From: Cucumis sativus
Lineage: Eukaryota; Streptophyta; Magnoliopsida; Cucurbitales; Cucurbitaceae
Direction of reading: 5' to 3'
DNA length: 64,000 nucleotides
NCBI RefSeq assembly: GCF_000004075.3
Contig: NC_026658.2
Coordinates: 3,596,001 to 3,660,000 of the forward strand
The position numbers and the translations under genes were made by a program. Within the stretch, counting starts at the first letter, position 1. Each line of letters starts with the position of its first letter. Shown here piece after piece: positions 16,701-26,924 of this stretch. Below the pieces are notes generated by a model. It searched no databases. It was not told the DNA's origin and saw only the letters and a list, made by a program, of their open reading frames with translations.

Positions 16701-18341
16701 TTTATTCAAACTTCAAATTTTGTAGTCCCTAGTACGTCAACATGGATGTTAATTAATCTCATATGAACAACTTTATGGAAAGAATAAGCGTAGCACAACA
16801 GCTAAGATAGAACCTTTTAATTCGAAAAAGATCATGTCACGCTCGTTTGATAAATATATATTATATATTATTATATTTCTATAGAAGCTTCTTTATTTTT
16901 ATATCAATTGAGACAAAAGATTCGATTAAAACTTCTTTGCTTTGCCTCTAAGTGATCCTTTAGCCATAAATTATGGATTTTCAAATCGGATAAGGACATT
17001 GCACATAATTTTTAAGAGGAAAAGGTGAAGAATTTGTCCTACCACATATTAGACTATTCGAAATTAATCCCTTTTCTTTGCTCTGGGAATAACATCAATG
17101 AAATTATCTATTAATATTGATTAATTATGAAATGTTAAAGTATAAACTTTAACTCTTACACTTTTAAATGTCTAAATTTAGTAATAGATATGGTTAACTT
17201 TTACTAGAAAATTCAGTTCTTACATGTCTCACTTCCAGAAATTTTATGAAAAGTTTGTTTGAGAGTATAAGAACTTCAACGGGCCAAATCTTAAACTACA
17301 TAAACCAAAATGGTGTTTAAACTTTAATAAAATGTTATAGCACTCTATCATGGAATGATTCAGTTTAGGTATTGTACCAATACTACTAAGAAACAATTTG
17401 AAACATTTTGAAACATTTAGACTAAGCCATATAAACCATTGGATAAATTATGGTTTGAGATTGTAATGTGTAGCAATTTTTGGATAATAACAAGTATATA
17501 ACAATACTTTCAAAAATTGCAAAGTCTATATATAGACATGTATTGTTTATCACTAATACAACTTCCACCTATTGTTTTTCAATTAAGCACTTGGAGATAG
17601 AGATTCAAGTCATTCACCTTTTGATCTTGTGGTTTGGAAGGATAACACACAAAGCACATATAGTGAAAATAAGAAACAATGTATTACAACTTAATCTAAA
17701 TGTAAATCAAAAGTTTTATATGATACGTAAGGTAAAATGGTTCATCCGAACTTGACTTTGGTGTCAAACATATATTAGGAAATTCTATTTCTTCAAATGA
17801 CATTTCTTTTTTGCAAAGAAAAAAACCTCTTTCCCCTCCCAGGACAAAATCAAGAGTTCATCGATGGAACATATTTATTATGTCTATATATAAATTTTTA
17901 ATTTAATAAAGTAAACCATAAATATCTCATATAACTCAAATATCTCAATCATATATGATTGAAATGTCATATAACTTAACTTTTTAATTTAAGTTAGGAA
18001 TTGAAATGTCACTCACTTGCATTATATGCTGACAAACACCCTCGTTCTTCAGTGTCAATCGGATTTCATACAACACAATTGATTCATCATCACATTCCTA
18101 TCCAATGTCTTCTTGCTTCAAGTTTCAAACTATTGTTCAATATCATTAGGAACTATGGGGACTTCACGTCCACCTCGCACGTCCACCTCGCACAAGAGGT
18201 AAATTACGATCACAAAAATGCCGCCATCTTTTAATAGTCGGTGAATATTGATACAAAAGACTACTTACAACTAACAACCATAGGATATTGTACATCCAAC
18301 TATGCAAAATTGTCAAGTATCTTATGATGGTCTCTCCAAAT
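13722..18341. other. AT-rich intergenic region upstream of the peroxidase
   Basis: No coding family is recognisable. The region holds ATT/TTA microsatellites (about 16242-16263 and 16428-16441) and poly-A/T runs. The part next to 13722 must contain the peroxidase promoter. The short open frames here are low-complexity and AT-driven. Confidence 0.55.
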
Positions 18342-18612
18342 TAGGGGTGAGCATGATAGATCGAAAAACTGATCTAACCAAACAGAAGACGATTGTTCGG
18401 AGACAAAGAGAGGTTTGGTTGGTGTCAGATTGAGAAAAATTCAAACTGAATAACGGTTTCTAAAAATTTGCTTAAATCGATATAAACCAACCAACAATCG
18501 TATTGTACTCTTTCATGGTTGGAATTGGTTCGATATTTCAATAAACTGACCATAATCAGTTCGATAACAGTTTAGTTGGAAAACCAACTCAGACCGATCG
18601 GTGCTCACACCT
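18342..18612. mobile_element. hAT-like MITE, about 270 bp
   Basis: The left end reads TAGGGGTGAGCA and the right end, on the other strand, reads TAGGTGTGAGCAC, giving imperfect terminal inverted repeats of about 13 bp typical of plant hAT elements. The interior is rich in self-complementary AACC/GGTT motifs and has no open frame. The flanking 8-mers (about 18334-18341 and 18613-18620) are similar but not identical, so any target duplication is decayed. The call rests on termini only. Confidence 0.5.
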
Positions 18613-18765
18613 ACCCCAAAAAATTTCTCAAGGTTTGGCTACTTAAATCATCGGAAAAAGCGGTCAATGTTACACATCCAATATTCATTACCCCAAGACA
18701 TTGTAGACCATTCACCATATAGCATCGGGAACCAATTTCTTATGACCACAACTCTGGTGCTCTAA

Positions 18766-18791
18766 GCATTGCATACAACATGAACTATTAA
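18766..18791 (+). repeat. 26-bp direct repeat flanking the MULE (left copy)
   Basis: These 26 bases recur without a mismatch at 26265-26290, just outside the right end of the MULE. MULEs normally make 9-11 bp target duplications, so a 26-bp exact flank is unusual; see findings. Confidence 0.9.
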
Positions 18792-18801
18792 GGGAAATTG
18801 A

Positions 18802-18907
18802 CAAAAATAGGCCAAAAATGGGGTATAAATAGAGTTTTAGGATTGATTGTAGAAAAGTTGAGATTTAGGATAAATTGGAGGTGAAATGACGAAAATACCC
18901 TCTTTTA
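18802..18907 (+). repeat. MULE left terminal inverted repeat
   Basis: These 106 bp match the reverse complement of 26160-26265 at 105 positions. The one difference is T versus G in GGGTATAAATAG/GGGTAGAAATAG. The repeat begins CAAAAATAGGCC. Ten bases outside it (18792-18801) are specific to the left end. Confidence 0.93.
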
Positions 18908-19020
18908 ATTTTAATTCACATTTGCTCTTCTCTTCTTTTCCAACCCCTCTCTCTCTCTCTTCAATGTCATTCACCTGAAGAAAAAAAACAGAATTGCGAA
19001 CGCAGCCTTCTTCTCCTCTC

Positions 19021-19160
19021 CTCATAGATTACGTAAAGGGAAAAAAAAAAGAAGAATCCTTCTCTTGCAGTCTCATAGATTACGTAAAGAAAAAAGAAGC
19101 ATTTCTCCTCCTTCTCATAGATTATGTAAAGGAAAAAGAAAAAAGAAAAAACTCATTTGC
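19021..19160 (+). repeat. Short direct repeats in the MULE left subterminal region
   Basis: The motif CTCATAGATTACGTAAAG, or a one-base variant, occurs three times, at 19021, 19072 and 19114, each followed by an A/G-rich run. Subterminal repeats of this kind can be transposase-binding sites, but here that is only a guess from position. Confidence 0.7.
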
Positions 19161-19731
19161 GATTCTTCTCCTCTCTCAAAAGTTTGTCAACTTTCCGCTT
19201 TACTCCGGTGTCGTTCATCATCTACTCCGGCGAACATCTCACGCATTGTGGTTTGTTTTAATTTTTAAATCCGAATCTGAATTGTGTTGTGTTATATGTA
19301 TATATATTTTTGCATCTTAAATGTATAAATCAAATATTATTTTTTATTGTTTCAAGTTGATTTAGGGTTGATTTAAGGTTGCTTTATAGATGTTTCAAAT
19401 GATGTTAGCAATTTATCATTATTATTATTTTATCTCGCAAACATCTGGTAGACATCTCGCAAACATCTCGCAGACATCTTGCAGGTTCTTAAATTGAAAT
19501 GTTTAATCTGAAATGAATTGATTTAGGGTGACTTTTAGCTATTGTTTTTTGTATCTCGCAATATCCTAAACATTTTGTAGCTGTCAAGATCGTAAACATG
19601 TAGGGTGTGACTATGCACGTTTTATTTAGTATTTACCTACTGTTTTTTAATAAACTTTGTTTATGTGATATGTCAAATGCTAACTTCAAATCATTTTTTG
19701 CAGCAATTGAAAAGTATAAGGTGGTTTAAGG

Positions 19732-22158
19732 ATGTCACATATTCCCATGTTAGTGCGTTACGGTGGTATGTGGGATGAGAGGCGAAGAAAATACGAAGGA
19801 GGCATGTTAAAAGGCATCGTTGTCAGTAAAGAAATAACACATAAAGATTTACAGGCAGAATTATATGACCTTGCAGAAGTTGACCCTTCAAAGTTCGACG
19901 TAATGATAAGATGCATATATGAGATAAAAGTGGAACACGAAGCTCCTACATTTGAGTTAAGCAATGACCGTGATTTGAAGTTTTATCTTCTTAGTGAAAA
20001 TCCATTAAAGGTCCCTTTATACGTCTCATTTGAGCCTAAAAGTAATCAAAAGCAAAAAAGTGTTAAGCAAAGATTACAATTCAGTATCTGGCAGCAACCA
20101 AGCTCATAACTTAAACCCTCATCCTCCAATTGTAATGGATACATTAAATGAGAATGAAGTCCATGTTCGTGAAGTTGAAGTTGGCTTGTGTGATAACGTG
20201 ATAGGGACCACTTCGGCTATATGGGAATCATATGAGTCATATGATTCGAAAGATGAGACTTTTACATGGGAGCCAGTAGAGATGAATAGTGAATCATTTG
20301 ACATCCCACAACATAGAGATGGTCCTACAAAAGATTGCAAAGGAAAATCTAAAGTTCGTTACAGCTCTTCTAGCCAAAAGTTGAAGACAGACATGAATGA
20401 TTGGTCCGAAGAAAGCTCTACAAGTGAGGAGTTTGATGTAGGACAAATATTTTTTTCCAAAAAAGATTTGTCAATGAGATTAAGTGTCTTGGCAATGAAA
20501 AAAAATTTTCAGTTTGTAGTAAAAAAGTCTACAAAAGAGGTTCTCTTTGTTAGATGCATTGACAACAAGTGTGGTTGGAGACTGCGAGCGATGAGATTGA
20601 AGGATTCAAATATATTTAAGATTAAAAAGTATGTCAAAGTTCATTCGTGTTCTCTTGACGTTTTGAATCGTGACCATAGGCAAGCAAAATCTTGGGTGTG
20701 TTGGAGAATTAATAAAGTCAAAGTTCAAGGGAGTCGGTCGCGTCTATACAAACCGCGTGATATCATAGAAGACATGAGGCAAGACTATGGCATAAATATG
20801 AGTTATGAAAAAGCATGGCGCGCGTAGAGAAAATGCGTATGAACGAGTGCGCGGGTGTCCTGAAGAGTCATATAATCTATTGCTTAGATATGGTGAAGCT
20901 CTCAAACTTGCAAATGTAGGTACAATATTTCACATGGAACTTGAAGATAATCGTTTCTTCAAATATCTTTTTATGGCTGTTGGTCCATGTGTTCGAGGAT
21001 TCTTAAACTGCATTAGACCGGTTATAGTCATGGATGGAACATTCCTTAAGAACAAATATCGGGGTCAGTTGATAGTTGCTGTTTGCTTGGATGGTAACAA
21101 TCAAATTTATCCTCTTGCCTTTGGAGTGGTGGACAGAGAAACAGATGCTTCAATACAGTGGTTCTTAGAGAAATTGAAAGGTGCAATAGGAGAGGTGCCT
21201 AATCTAGGCTTCGTGACAGATCGAAAAACATGTTTTTCTAAGTGTATTGCATCGGTTTTTTCCCTCCGCATTCCATGGACTTTGTGTCCAACACTTGACT
21301 CAAAATTTGAATGATAAATACAAGAATGACACTATAGCTACTTTGTTTTACAATGCATCTAGAACATACCGTGAATCAACGTTCTCAGAAGCGTGGAGAA
21401 GTATTCTTGCATTTCCTAATGATTCAGGAAAATATTTAAACGATGTTGGAATAACACGTTGGTCTCGTTTTCACTGTCCAGGAAGACGATATAATATGAT
21501 GACAACAAATATAGCAGAGTCCATGAATTCTATACTGAAAGAACCTAGAGATTTGCCTATTGCTTCATTCCTTGAACATGTTCGAGCTTTGCTACAACGT
21601 TGGTTTTGGGAGCGTCGAGAAGAAGGCATTAAAGTGACGTCTACATTGACTAAATGGGCAGAGTTAGTTCTACAAAAGAAACAAGAACGAGCTTTGACAA
21701 TGAAAGTCAACCCAATTGATTGTTACCAATTCCATGTTAAAGATTTAGATAAAGAGGAGGTCATAAATCTTCATACTCAAGAGTGCACTTGTAAGGAGTT
21801 TCAAGCTGAGCAACTACCATGCGCACATGCCATTGCTGTTGCACGGGATCGCAATATAAATGTTTATAGCTTATGTGCTAACTATTACACTAATGAATGT
21901 TTGTTGGCAGCATATTCGGAGGCCGTCTACCCAGTTGGGAATCAGTCGGAATGGAAGACAACCGAAGAATATGTACATATGACTGTCTTACCTCCGAAAG
22001 TAGTCAAAAGAGTTGGTCGACCGAAGAAAAAGAGGATTCCAAGTGTCGGTGAAGCACCAAAATTGCATAAATGTGGTCGATGTAAAGAAACAGGCCACAA
22101 TAGATTAACGTGTACCAATCCAATTTCATACATCCAGAAGTCGAGCATACAAGATTAG
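19732..22158 (+). pseudogene. MuDR-type MULE transposase, broken by three +1 frameshifts
   Basis: This would encode a transposase of about 807 aa that acts on the element's TIRs. From the N-terminus it has a PB1-like domain (LVRYGGMWDE...), then the MuDR N-terminal domain with Cys/His residues (CIDNKCGWRLRA...VHSC). The MULE catalytic core follows, with Asp in VIVMDGTFL, Asp in FVTDRKTC, the CxxH motif LCVQHL and a conserved TTNIAESMN block. Last come a SWIM finger (CTCKEF...LPCAHA) and a CCHC knuckle (CGRCKETGHNRLTC). The frame is lost three times: at an A6 run (20054-20059), at an extra T after CGCGCG (20825) and at a T6 run (21256-21261). Each is explained by one extra base. Otherwise the frame is open to TAG at 22158. 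The ATG at 19732 follows a likely 5'-leader splice acceptor near 19703. If the extra bases are assembly errors, the gene is intact. Confidence 0.9.
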
Positions 22159-23587
22159 TACCCGTCTTGGTACGTAGTAATAGTTTTATACTTGCTTGGT
22201 TTGTGCTTGCGTTGTTTGCATGATCACGATGTAAAAAAGGTTCATTTTTTTAATGCAGGTGGAAGATGCTTATAAAATTGTGTCCTGTGTTGTTTGCAAG
22301 ATCACTAAAGTCATCTCACTGACAATTCTAAGTTGAAGACTTTTCTTCTGCAACTTCAAGACTTTCCTTCTCTTTTTTTTTTATCCTACAGTGAACTGTT
22401 TATAGAATATTTACTCCTTTGGCATTTCAAGCTTTTTGAGAAAGACTTGAAATCCTATTATGACAATATTGTGTGCTTTAGAACTCAATAAATGCTCTCC
22501 TTTTGCTACTGCAGTATTAATGATGCAAATCTTGCTGATTACTTTTAGTTTTTACATTCATCTTCAAGGTTCAGCCTCTGTTAGTTTTTACAAGGTTCAG
22601 CCCTTGCTGATTACTTAAAGGTTCAGCCCTTGCTGCATTTGAAGCCTCTTGCTGATTACTTAAAGTGTGCAGTAGTAATAAATGCAAAGCTTTTGCTACT
22701 TTTAGTTTTTACAAGGTTCAGCCTCTTCAAGCATATGAACCACCATTTGCATGAAGGGCCTTGTAGATGGAATCTTAGTCGTGCAGCGAAGTGCGATCCT
22801 TACCACTTTGACTGCGTTCTCCACTTTGATATGCTGGGATCTACCATCTCTTTCAGATTACCTTTTAGATATCTCATTCTGCTTTCCTGTTGTTTTCCTG
22901 GCAGTTGTCTTAGAAAATGGGCTTCTTTTATGTTGGTACTTCCATTAGAACAACTCCAAAGCTGCAAAGAATAATGTTTGAACAATCCATGAGAAGTAAA
23001 TAATATTGTGTGCTTTAGAACTCAATAACTGCTCTCCTTTTGCTACTGCAGTAGTAATGATTCAAATCTTCAAGCATATGAACCACCTCTTCAAGCATAG
23101 TAATCTCAAGCATAGTAATCTCAATGCAGTAGTAATGAGTTGACTCTGAAAGTTCAGGTAGTAGCAAGACTGAGCTAATTTTAAGTAATGTATAAAGCCG
23201 GCTGGTTAACAGCAAAGGTACAGAACAAGACACAGATCAAAATGCTGCTATTGGTAATGAGGATCAATTGTTCGTACATAAGATGTTTTTATAATGAAAA
23301 CCTGCTACGTGAGGCTATATATAAATCAGTTCCGCAGCCACCATAAACCTCTGCTCCACCACCGGTAACACATCAAGAATGTCTATATAAAAGTTCTGCA
23401 CACTTTACAATTTTTCACCTGCATTGTTGTACATTATATAAAAGTTCTGCACACTTTACAATTTTCCAAGATAATGAAATAAAAATTGCATACCAAAAAA
23501 CAAAAATGGTCTTCATTCCATTATATAAAACTATTTATGTACATAGTTTGGAACATATACAATTCCTTCAAAAGTTGAAACTGAAAG
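22159..23587. other. MULE interior between transposase and Ulp1 gene, with internal duplications
   Basis: No gene is recognised. A 69-bp segment (22465-22533) recurs at 23002-23070 with a few mismatches. Short motifs such as AAGGTTCAGCCCTTGCTGAT and TCAAGCATAGTAATC are repeated several times (22560-22730 and 23065-23130). The segment probably holds the convergent 3' ends of the two element genes. Confidence 0.65.
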
Positions 23588-24391
23588 TCAATACATGGGA
23601 TTGTTGGTCCATAATTGAAATGCCAATTGTTTTCTAAAATATGACATGTTTTCTTGACATAATGTAGCTACATCTAAACCAGAAGCTTCATATTCGAAAT
23701 ACTTAATTGTAAATACACCACAATCACTATTGTTGCGTTGAAGTGGAATGGAGTCGACAATGACAAGTGGCCAAGGTTCCTTGTGTGTTGATGATCCGCC
23801 TCTCCTAACAAAGAATCCAGTAGCATCGAGCAAATTTGGCACCATCTCTTGAATTGGCTCTAATATGCTTCTCATATCTTCGGCACTCGTCAGCGACGGA
23901 AGCGAATCCCATACCTTAACTTGACAACGTACCAAGTCCAAGCATAATAGAATCCAATGATTGCCATGGATATTGAATGGAGAGTAAATGTAATCAACAT
24001 TCAACAAAACAAGTTTAGCAAGTGTCCCAAGATATATGTATATATAAATATGTGCATAGGAAGTAAAGTAACATACCTGTAACGCCTGCGGAAATCCCAT
24101 GACAGTATATTTTGTCTTAGTTGATTTATTCTTTCCCTTGGCATGTTGCATGTCCAAGGCTCGTTTTAAGGCAGAAAGTGTACGTCCAAAAACCAACCCT
24201 CCCCAATCGTAATTGTTAAATGTGGTCCAATCATCTGCAATCCTAAATAAAGTTCGGTCCACTTTCGTCCGCCTATCTTTTCCTAACAATGACATCTCTA
24301 TAAAGTAAACTAGAGCTAATTTAACTATGTCATCGTCATCGTCATCCCCCTCGTATTCCACAAATGTGTCCTCTAAGTCACTTATATAAAT
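23588..24391 (-). pseudogene. Truncated Ulp1-like C48 cysteine protease of the MULE (DUF1985-Ulp1)
   Basis: This is related to SUMO/ubiquitin-like proteases carried by plant MULEs; its role in transposition is unknown. The N-terminal part (GGLVFGRTLSALKRAL...GFPQALQ) resembles the DUF1985 region that precedes Ulp1 in such elements. The protease part keeps the His (GNHWILL), Asp (VWDSL) and Cys (NSDCGVF) of the triad and ends at a stop at 23588. No ATG opens the frame. Read upstream it runs as far as the edge of the 178-bp array, where a stop is met, so the N-terminus is missing or lies on a lost exon. A good donor (CAG|GTATGT at 24076) follows GFPQALQ, but the frame also reads through. The usual long linker between the two domains is absent. 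It may be a remnant rather than a working gene. Confidence 0.82.
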
Positions 24392-24392
24392 A

Positions 24393-25373
24393 CACTCTTA
24401 TATTGGGACTTCTACTCAAAATTTTGGAAGGTGAGAGATAGGTGCTGATAGGTGAGAGATGATGGAAAACTTCAAGGCAAAGTTGCTAAGTCTAATACAA
24501 TTGCTAACCCTATAGCCTTAACACCTAGAAGACTAGCTAAACATGCATTCTAAACGGTTTAGGAAGTTAACACTCTTATATTGGGACTTCTACTCAAAAT
24601 TTTGGAAGGTGAGAGATAGGTGCTGATAGGTGAGAGATGATGGAAAACTTCAAGGCAAAGTTGCTAAGTCTAATACAATTGCTAACCCTATAGCCTTAAC
24701 ACCTAGTAGACTAGCTAAACATGCATTCTAAACCGTTTAGGAAGTTTACACTCTTATATTGGGACTTCTACTCAAAATTTTGGAAGGTGAGAGATAGGTG
24801 CTGATAGGTGAGAGATGATGGAAAACTTCAAGGCAAAGTTGCTAAGTCTAATACAATTGCTAACCCTATAGCCTTAACACCTAGTAGACTAGCTAAACAT
24901 GCATTCTAAACCGTTTAGGAAGTTTTACACTCTTATATTGGGACTTCTACTCAAAATTTTGGAAGGTGAGAGATAGGTGCTGATAGGTGAGAGATGATGG
25001 AAAACTTCAAGGCAAAGTTGCTAAGTCTAATACAATTGCTAACCCTATAGCCTTAACACCTAGTAGACTAGCTAAACATGCATTCTAAACGGTTTAGGAA
25101 GTTTACACTCTTATATTGGGACTTCTACTCAAAATTTTGGAAGGTGAGAGATAGGTGCTGATAGGTGAGAGATGATGGAAAACTTCAAGGCAAAGTTGCT
25201 AAGTCTAATACAATTGCTAACCCTATAGCCTTAACACCTAGTAGACTAGCTAAACATGCATTCTAAACGGTTTAGGAAGTTAACACTCTTATATTGGGAC
25301 TTCTACTCAAAATTTTGGAAGGTGAGAGATAGGTGCTGATAGGTGAGAGATGATGGAAAACTTCAAGGCAAAG
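24393..25373 (+). repeat. 178-bp tandem array, 5.5 copies, inside the MULE
   Basis: Copies begin at 24393, 24571, 24749, 24928, 25106 and 25284 (the last about 90 bp), with a period of 178-179 bp. Copies differ at only a few bases. Each unit holds a near-duplicated GATAGGTG/GGTGAGAGAT segment and a 13-nt palindrome-like motif whose central base alternates (CTAAACGGTTTAG or CTAAACCGTTTAG). The low divergence means recent amplification or strong homogenisation. The array directly abuts the broken 5' side of the Ulp1 gene. Confidence 0.95.
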
Positions 25374-26159
25374 GAAATGGTCTTTCAACAATGCAGCTTA
25401 TGATAATGTCTTTAGAATACAATATTTAGAATGCATGTTTAGCACATATCTATTGTACTGGTAACTTTGCAGAGTTTATATGGGATACCAAATATATGTT
25501 CGAATTCAAGTTCTAAACTCCAAGGTATGGTTTTTCTATTATTACAGTACATTGCAAAGGAAATGGTTTTTCTTCCTAAAAACAGAATGGCTCCCACGGT
25601 TCTCTATGTCTGTGTGCATATGACATGCATTTCTTCTCCAAAATGTGCCAAAAACAAAAAACTCACATCTTAACAGACAACTTAAACAAACAAGATGGAA
25701 TACTGTAATAATAAATAAGCTACAACAGACTAACTCTAAAAAAAAAACTGAGATTTTATTACTCACTTGACTTCAAAGATGATGGATACGGCACTGCCAA
25801 TGTAGAGGAGTGGATAAGAAATGGAGAGGTCCGGTGAAAACAAACCTGAAATCGAAATGGATGGAAGTGGAGAAGCGTCCGCCGGAGATGAAGTCGAAAT
25901 GGAGACCCGTGCAGAAGAAATGGAGACGTTCGGTGAACAAGTTGAAATCGGAAAATATAGCGGAGAGTCGTGAAGAAGAAATGGATGGAAGTGGAGAAGA
26001 AATGGACGGAAGAGAAAAACGTTCACCGGAGGCGGGAGAGAGTTGAAGAGGGTAACTGCAGACGCGGGAGAGTTCAAATGCGAGTTTACGTTTTTTCTTT
26101 TGAACGGCCTTCTGTCTTCGGGTTGAAGAAAAGGAAAAAGAAGAAAAGAGGAAGGAAAA
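25374..26159. other. MULE right subterminal region
   Basis: No gene is recognised. At 25810-26050 the plus strand is built of diverged GGAGAAGAAATGGA-type repeats that give biased open frames on both strands. A motif near 25430 (AGAATGCATGTTTAG) is the reverse complement of part of the 178-bp unit. Confidence 0.6.
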
Positions 26160-26265
26160 TAAAAGAGGGTATTTTCGTCATTTCACCTCCAATTTATCCT
26201 AAATCTCAACTTTTCTACAATCAATCCTAAAACTCTATTTCTACCCCATTTTTGGCCTATTTTTG
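26160..26265 (-). repeat. MULE right terminal inverted repeat
   Basis: This is the partner of 18802-18907, 105/106 identical in inverted orientation. It ends ...GGCCTATTTTTG and runs straight into the 26-bp flanking repeat, without the ten extra terminal bases present on the left. Confidence 0.93.
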
Positions 26266-26290
26266 CATTGCATACAACATGAACTATTAA
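26265..26290 (+). repeat. 26-bp direct repeat flanking the MULE (right copy)
   Basis: It is identical to 18766-18791. Its first G is shared with the last base of the right TIR, so the unambiguous duplication is 25-26 bp. Confidence 0.9.
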
Positions 26291-26924
26291 CCACATTATA
26301 GAAAAAGCAACTAATCTCTCAACATATTAAGGAATTCAGAGTAACCAAATAGGTTTAACGTCTACTTGGTCATCAGTTATCTCTTTTACTTCACTACAAA
26401 CCCAGATTCCTAACTTGATTGTCAGGCTTCTTTGGTCGAGATCACTACACATTAGTGAATCAATCTAACACTCCACAGTCTATTTTCTTATTCTACCAAG
26501 CAAATATCAAATTCAACAGTAGAAGCTCTTAGCACGTTTAGCATCTGAACTAATTTGAGCATTGGAATTGCTTCAGCAACACACAAAAGTTTGTTAATTG
26601 TTTCACAAAAAGATTCTAATTATAACTTACCGGTCAATAAACAATGGATTTTCACATCAGCAAGGCTTTTAGGAAACAGTCTAATATATATGTTTTAGGG
26701 AGAACCAAAGGCAAAAGGAGTATCAACTGACTAACGACCCTCAATACAATCTGTTATCTAAAAGATTAAGGATCTAAAATTATACAAGGTCGGTGTTTAA
26801 ATCCTTGCCTATGGTCATTCGTTCTATATAGTTGTCGTTTGTGGAAAAACTAAAGAACAACTTCCATGAAAAAGAAATAAAGAAACAAGAAAACAAAGCT
26901 TCTTTACAGGTAACCTGTAGGCAT
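26291..26924. other. Spacer between the MULE and the small mitochondrial-type gene
   Basis: No intact gene is seen. The unoccupied target joined across the MULE (18700-18791 to 26291 onward) shows a weak retrotransposon-like reading that I cannot support. Confidence 0.5.

Larger units (their letters stand above)
18792..26265. mobile_element. Mutator-like element with MuDR transposase and Ulp1 protease (KI-MULE/CUMULE type)
   Basis: This is a 7.47-kb element bounded by 106-bp terminal inverted repeats (18802-18907 and 26160-26265) that differ at one base. It carries a plus-strand MuDR-type transposase (19732-22158), a minus-strand Ulp1/C48 cysteine protease (23588-24361), a 178-bp tandem array (24393-25373) and purine-rich sequence next to the right TIR. 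MULEs with Ulp1 genes are known from melon, Arabidopsis and rice. The left end has ten further bases (18792-18801, starting GGG) that the right end lacks. The transposase has three frameshifts, so this copy is not autonomous as read. The near-identical TIRs suggest recent movement or gene conversion. Confidence 0.9.

Noticed and set aside
18650-18765. Possible copia-type remnant at the MULE insertion site (joined to 26291 onward)
   Set aside because: A short reading similar to a retrotransposon RNase H motif is followed by stops. Too weak to support.
18837-19320. Several short frames at the MULE left end
   Set aside because: They lie in the TIR and in A/G-rich subterminal repeats; the peptide bias comes from the repeats.
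25763-26230. Frames on both strands beside the right MULE TIR
   Set aside because: They derive from GGAGAAGAAATGGA-type repeats and the TIR itself. Not a gene on either strand.
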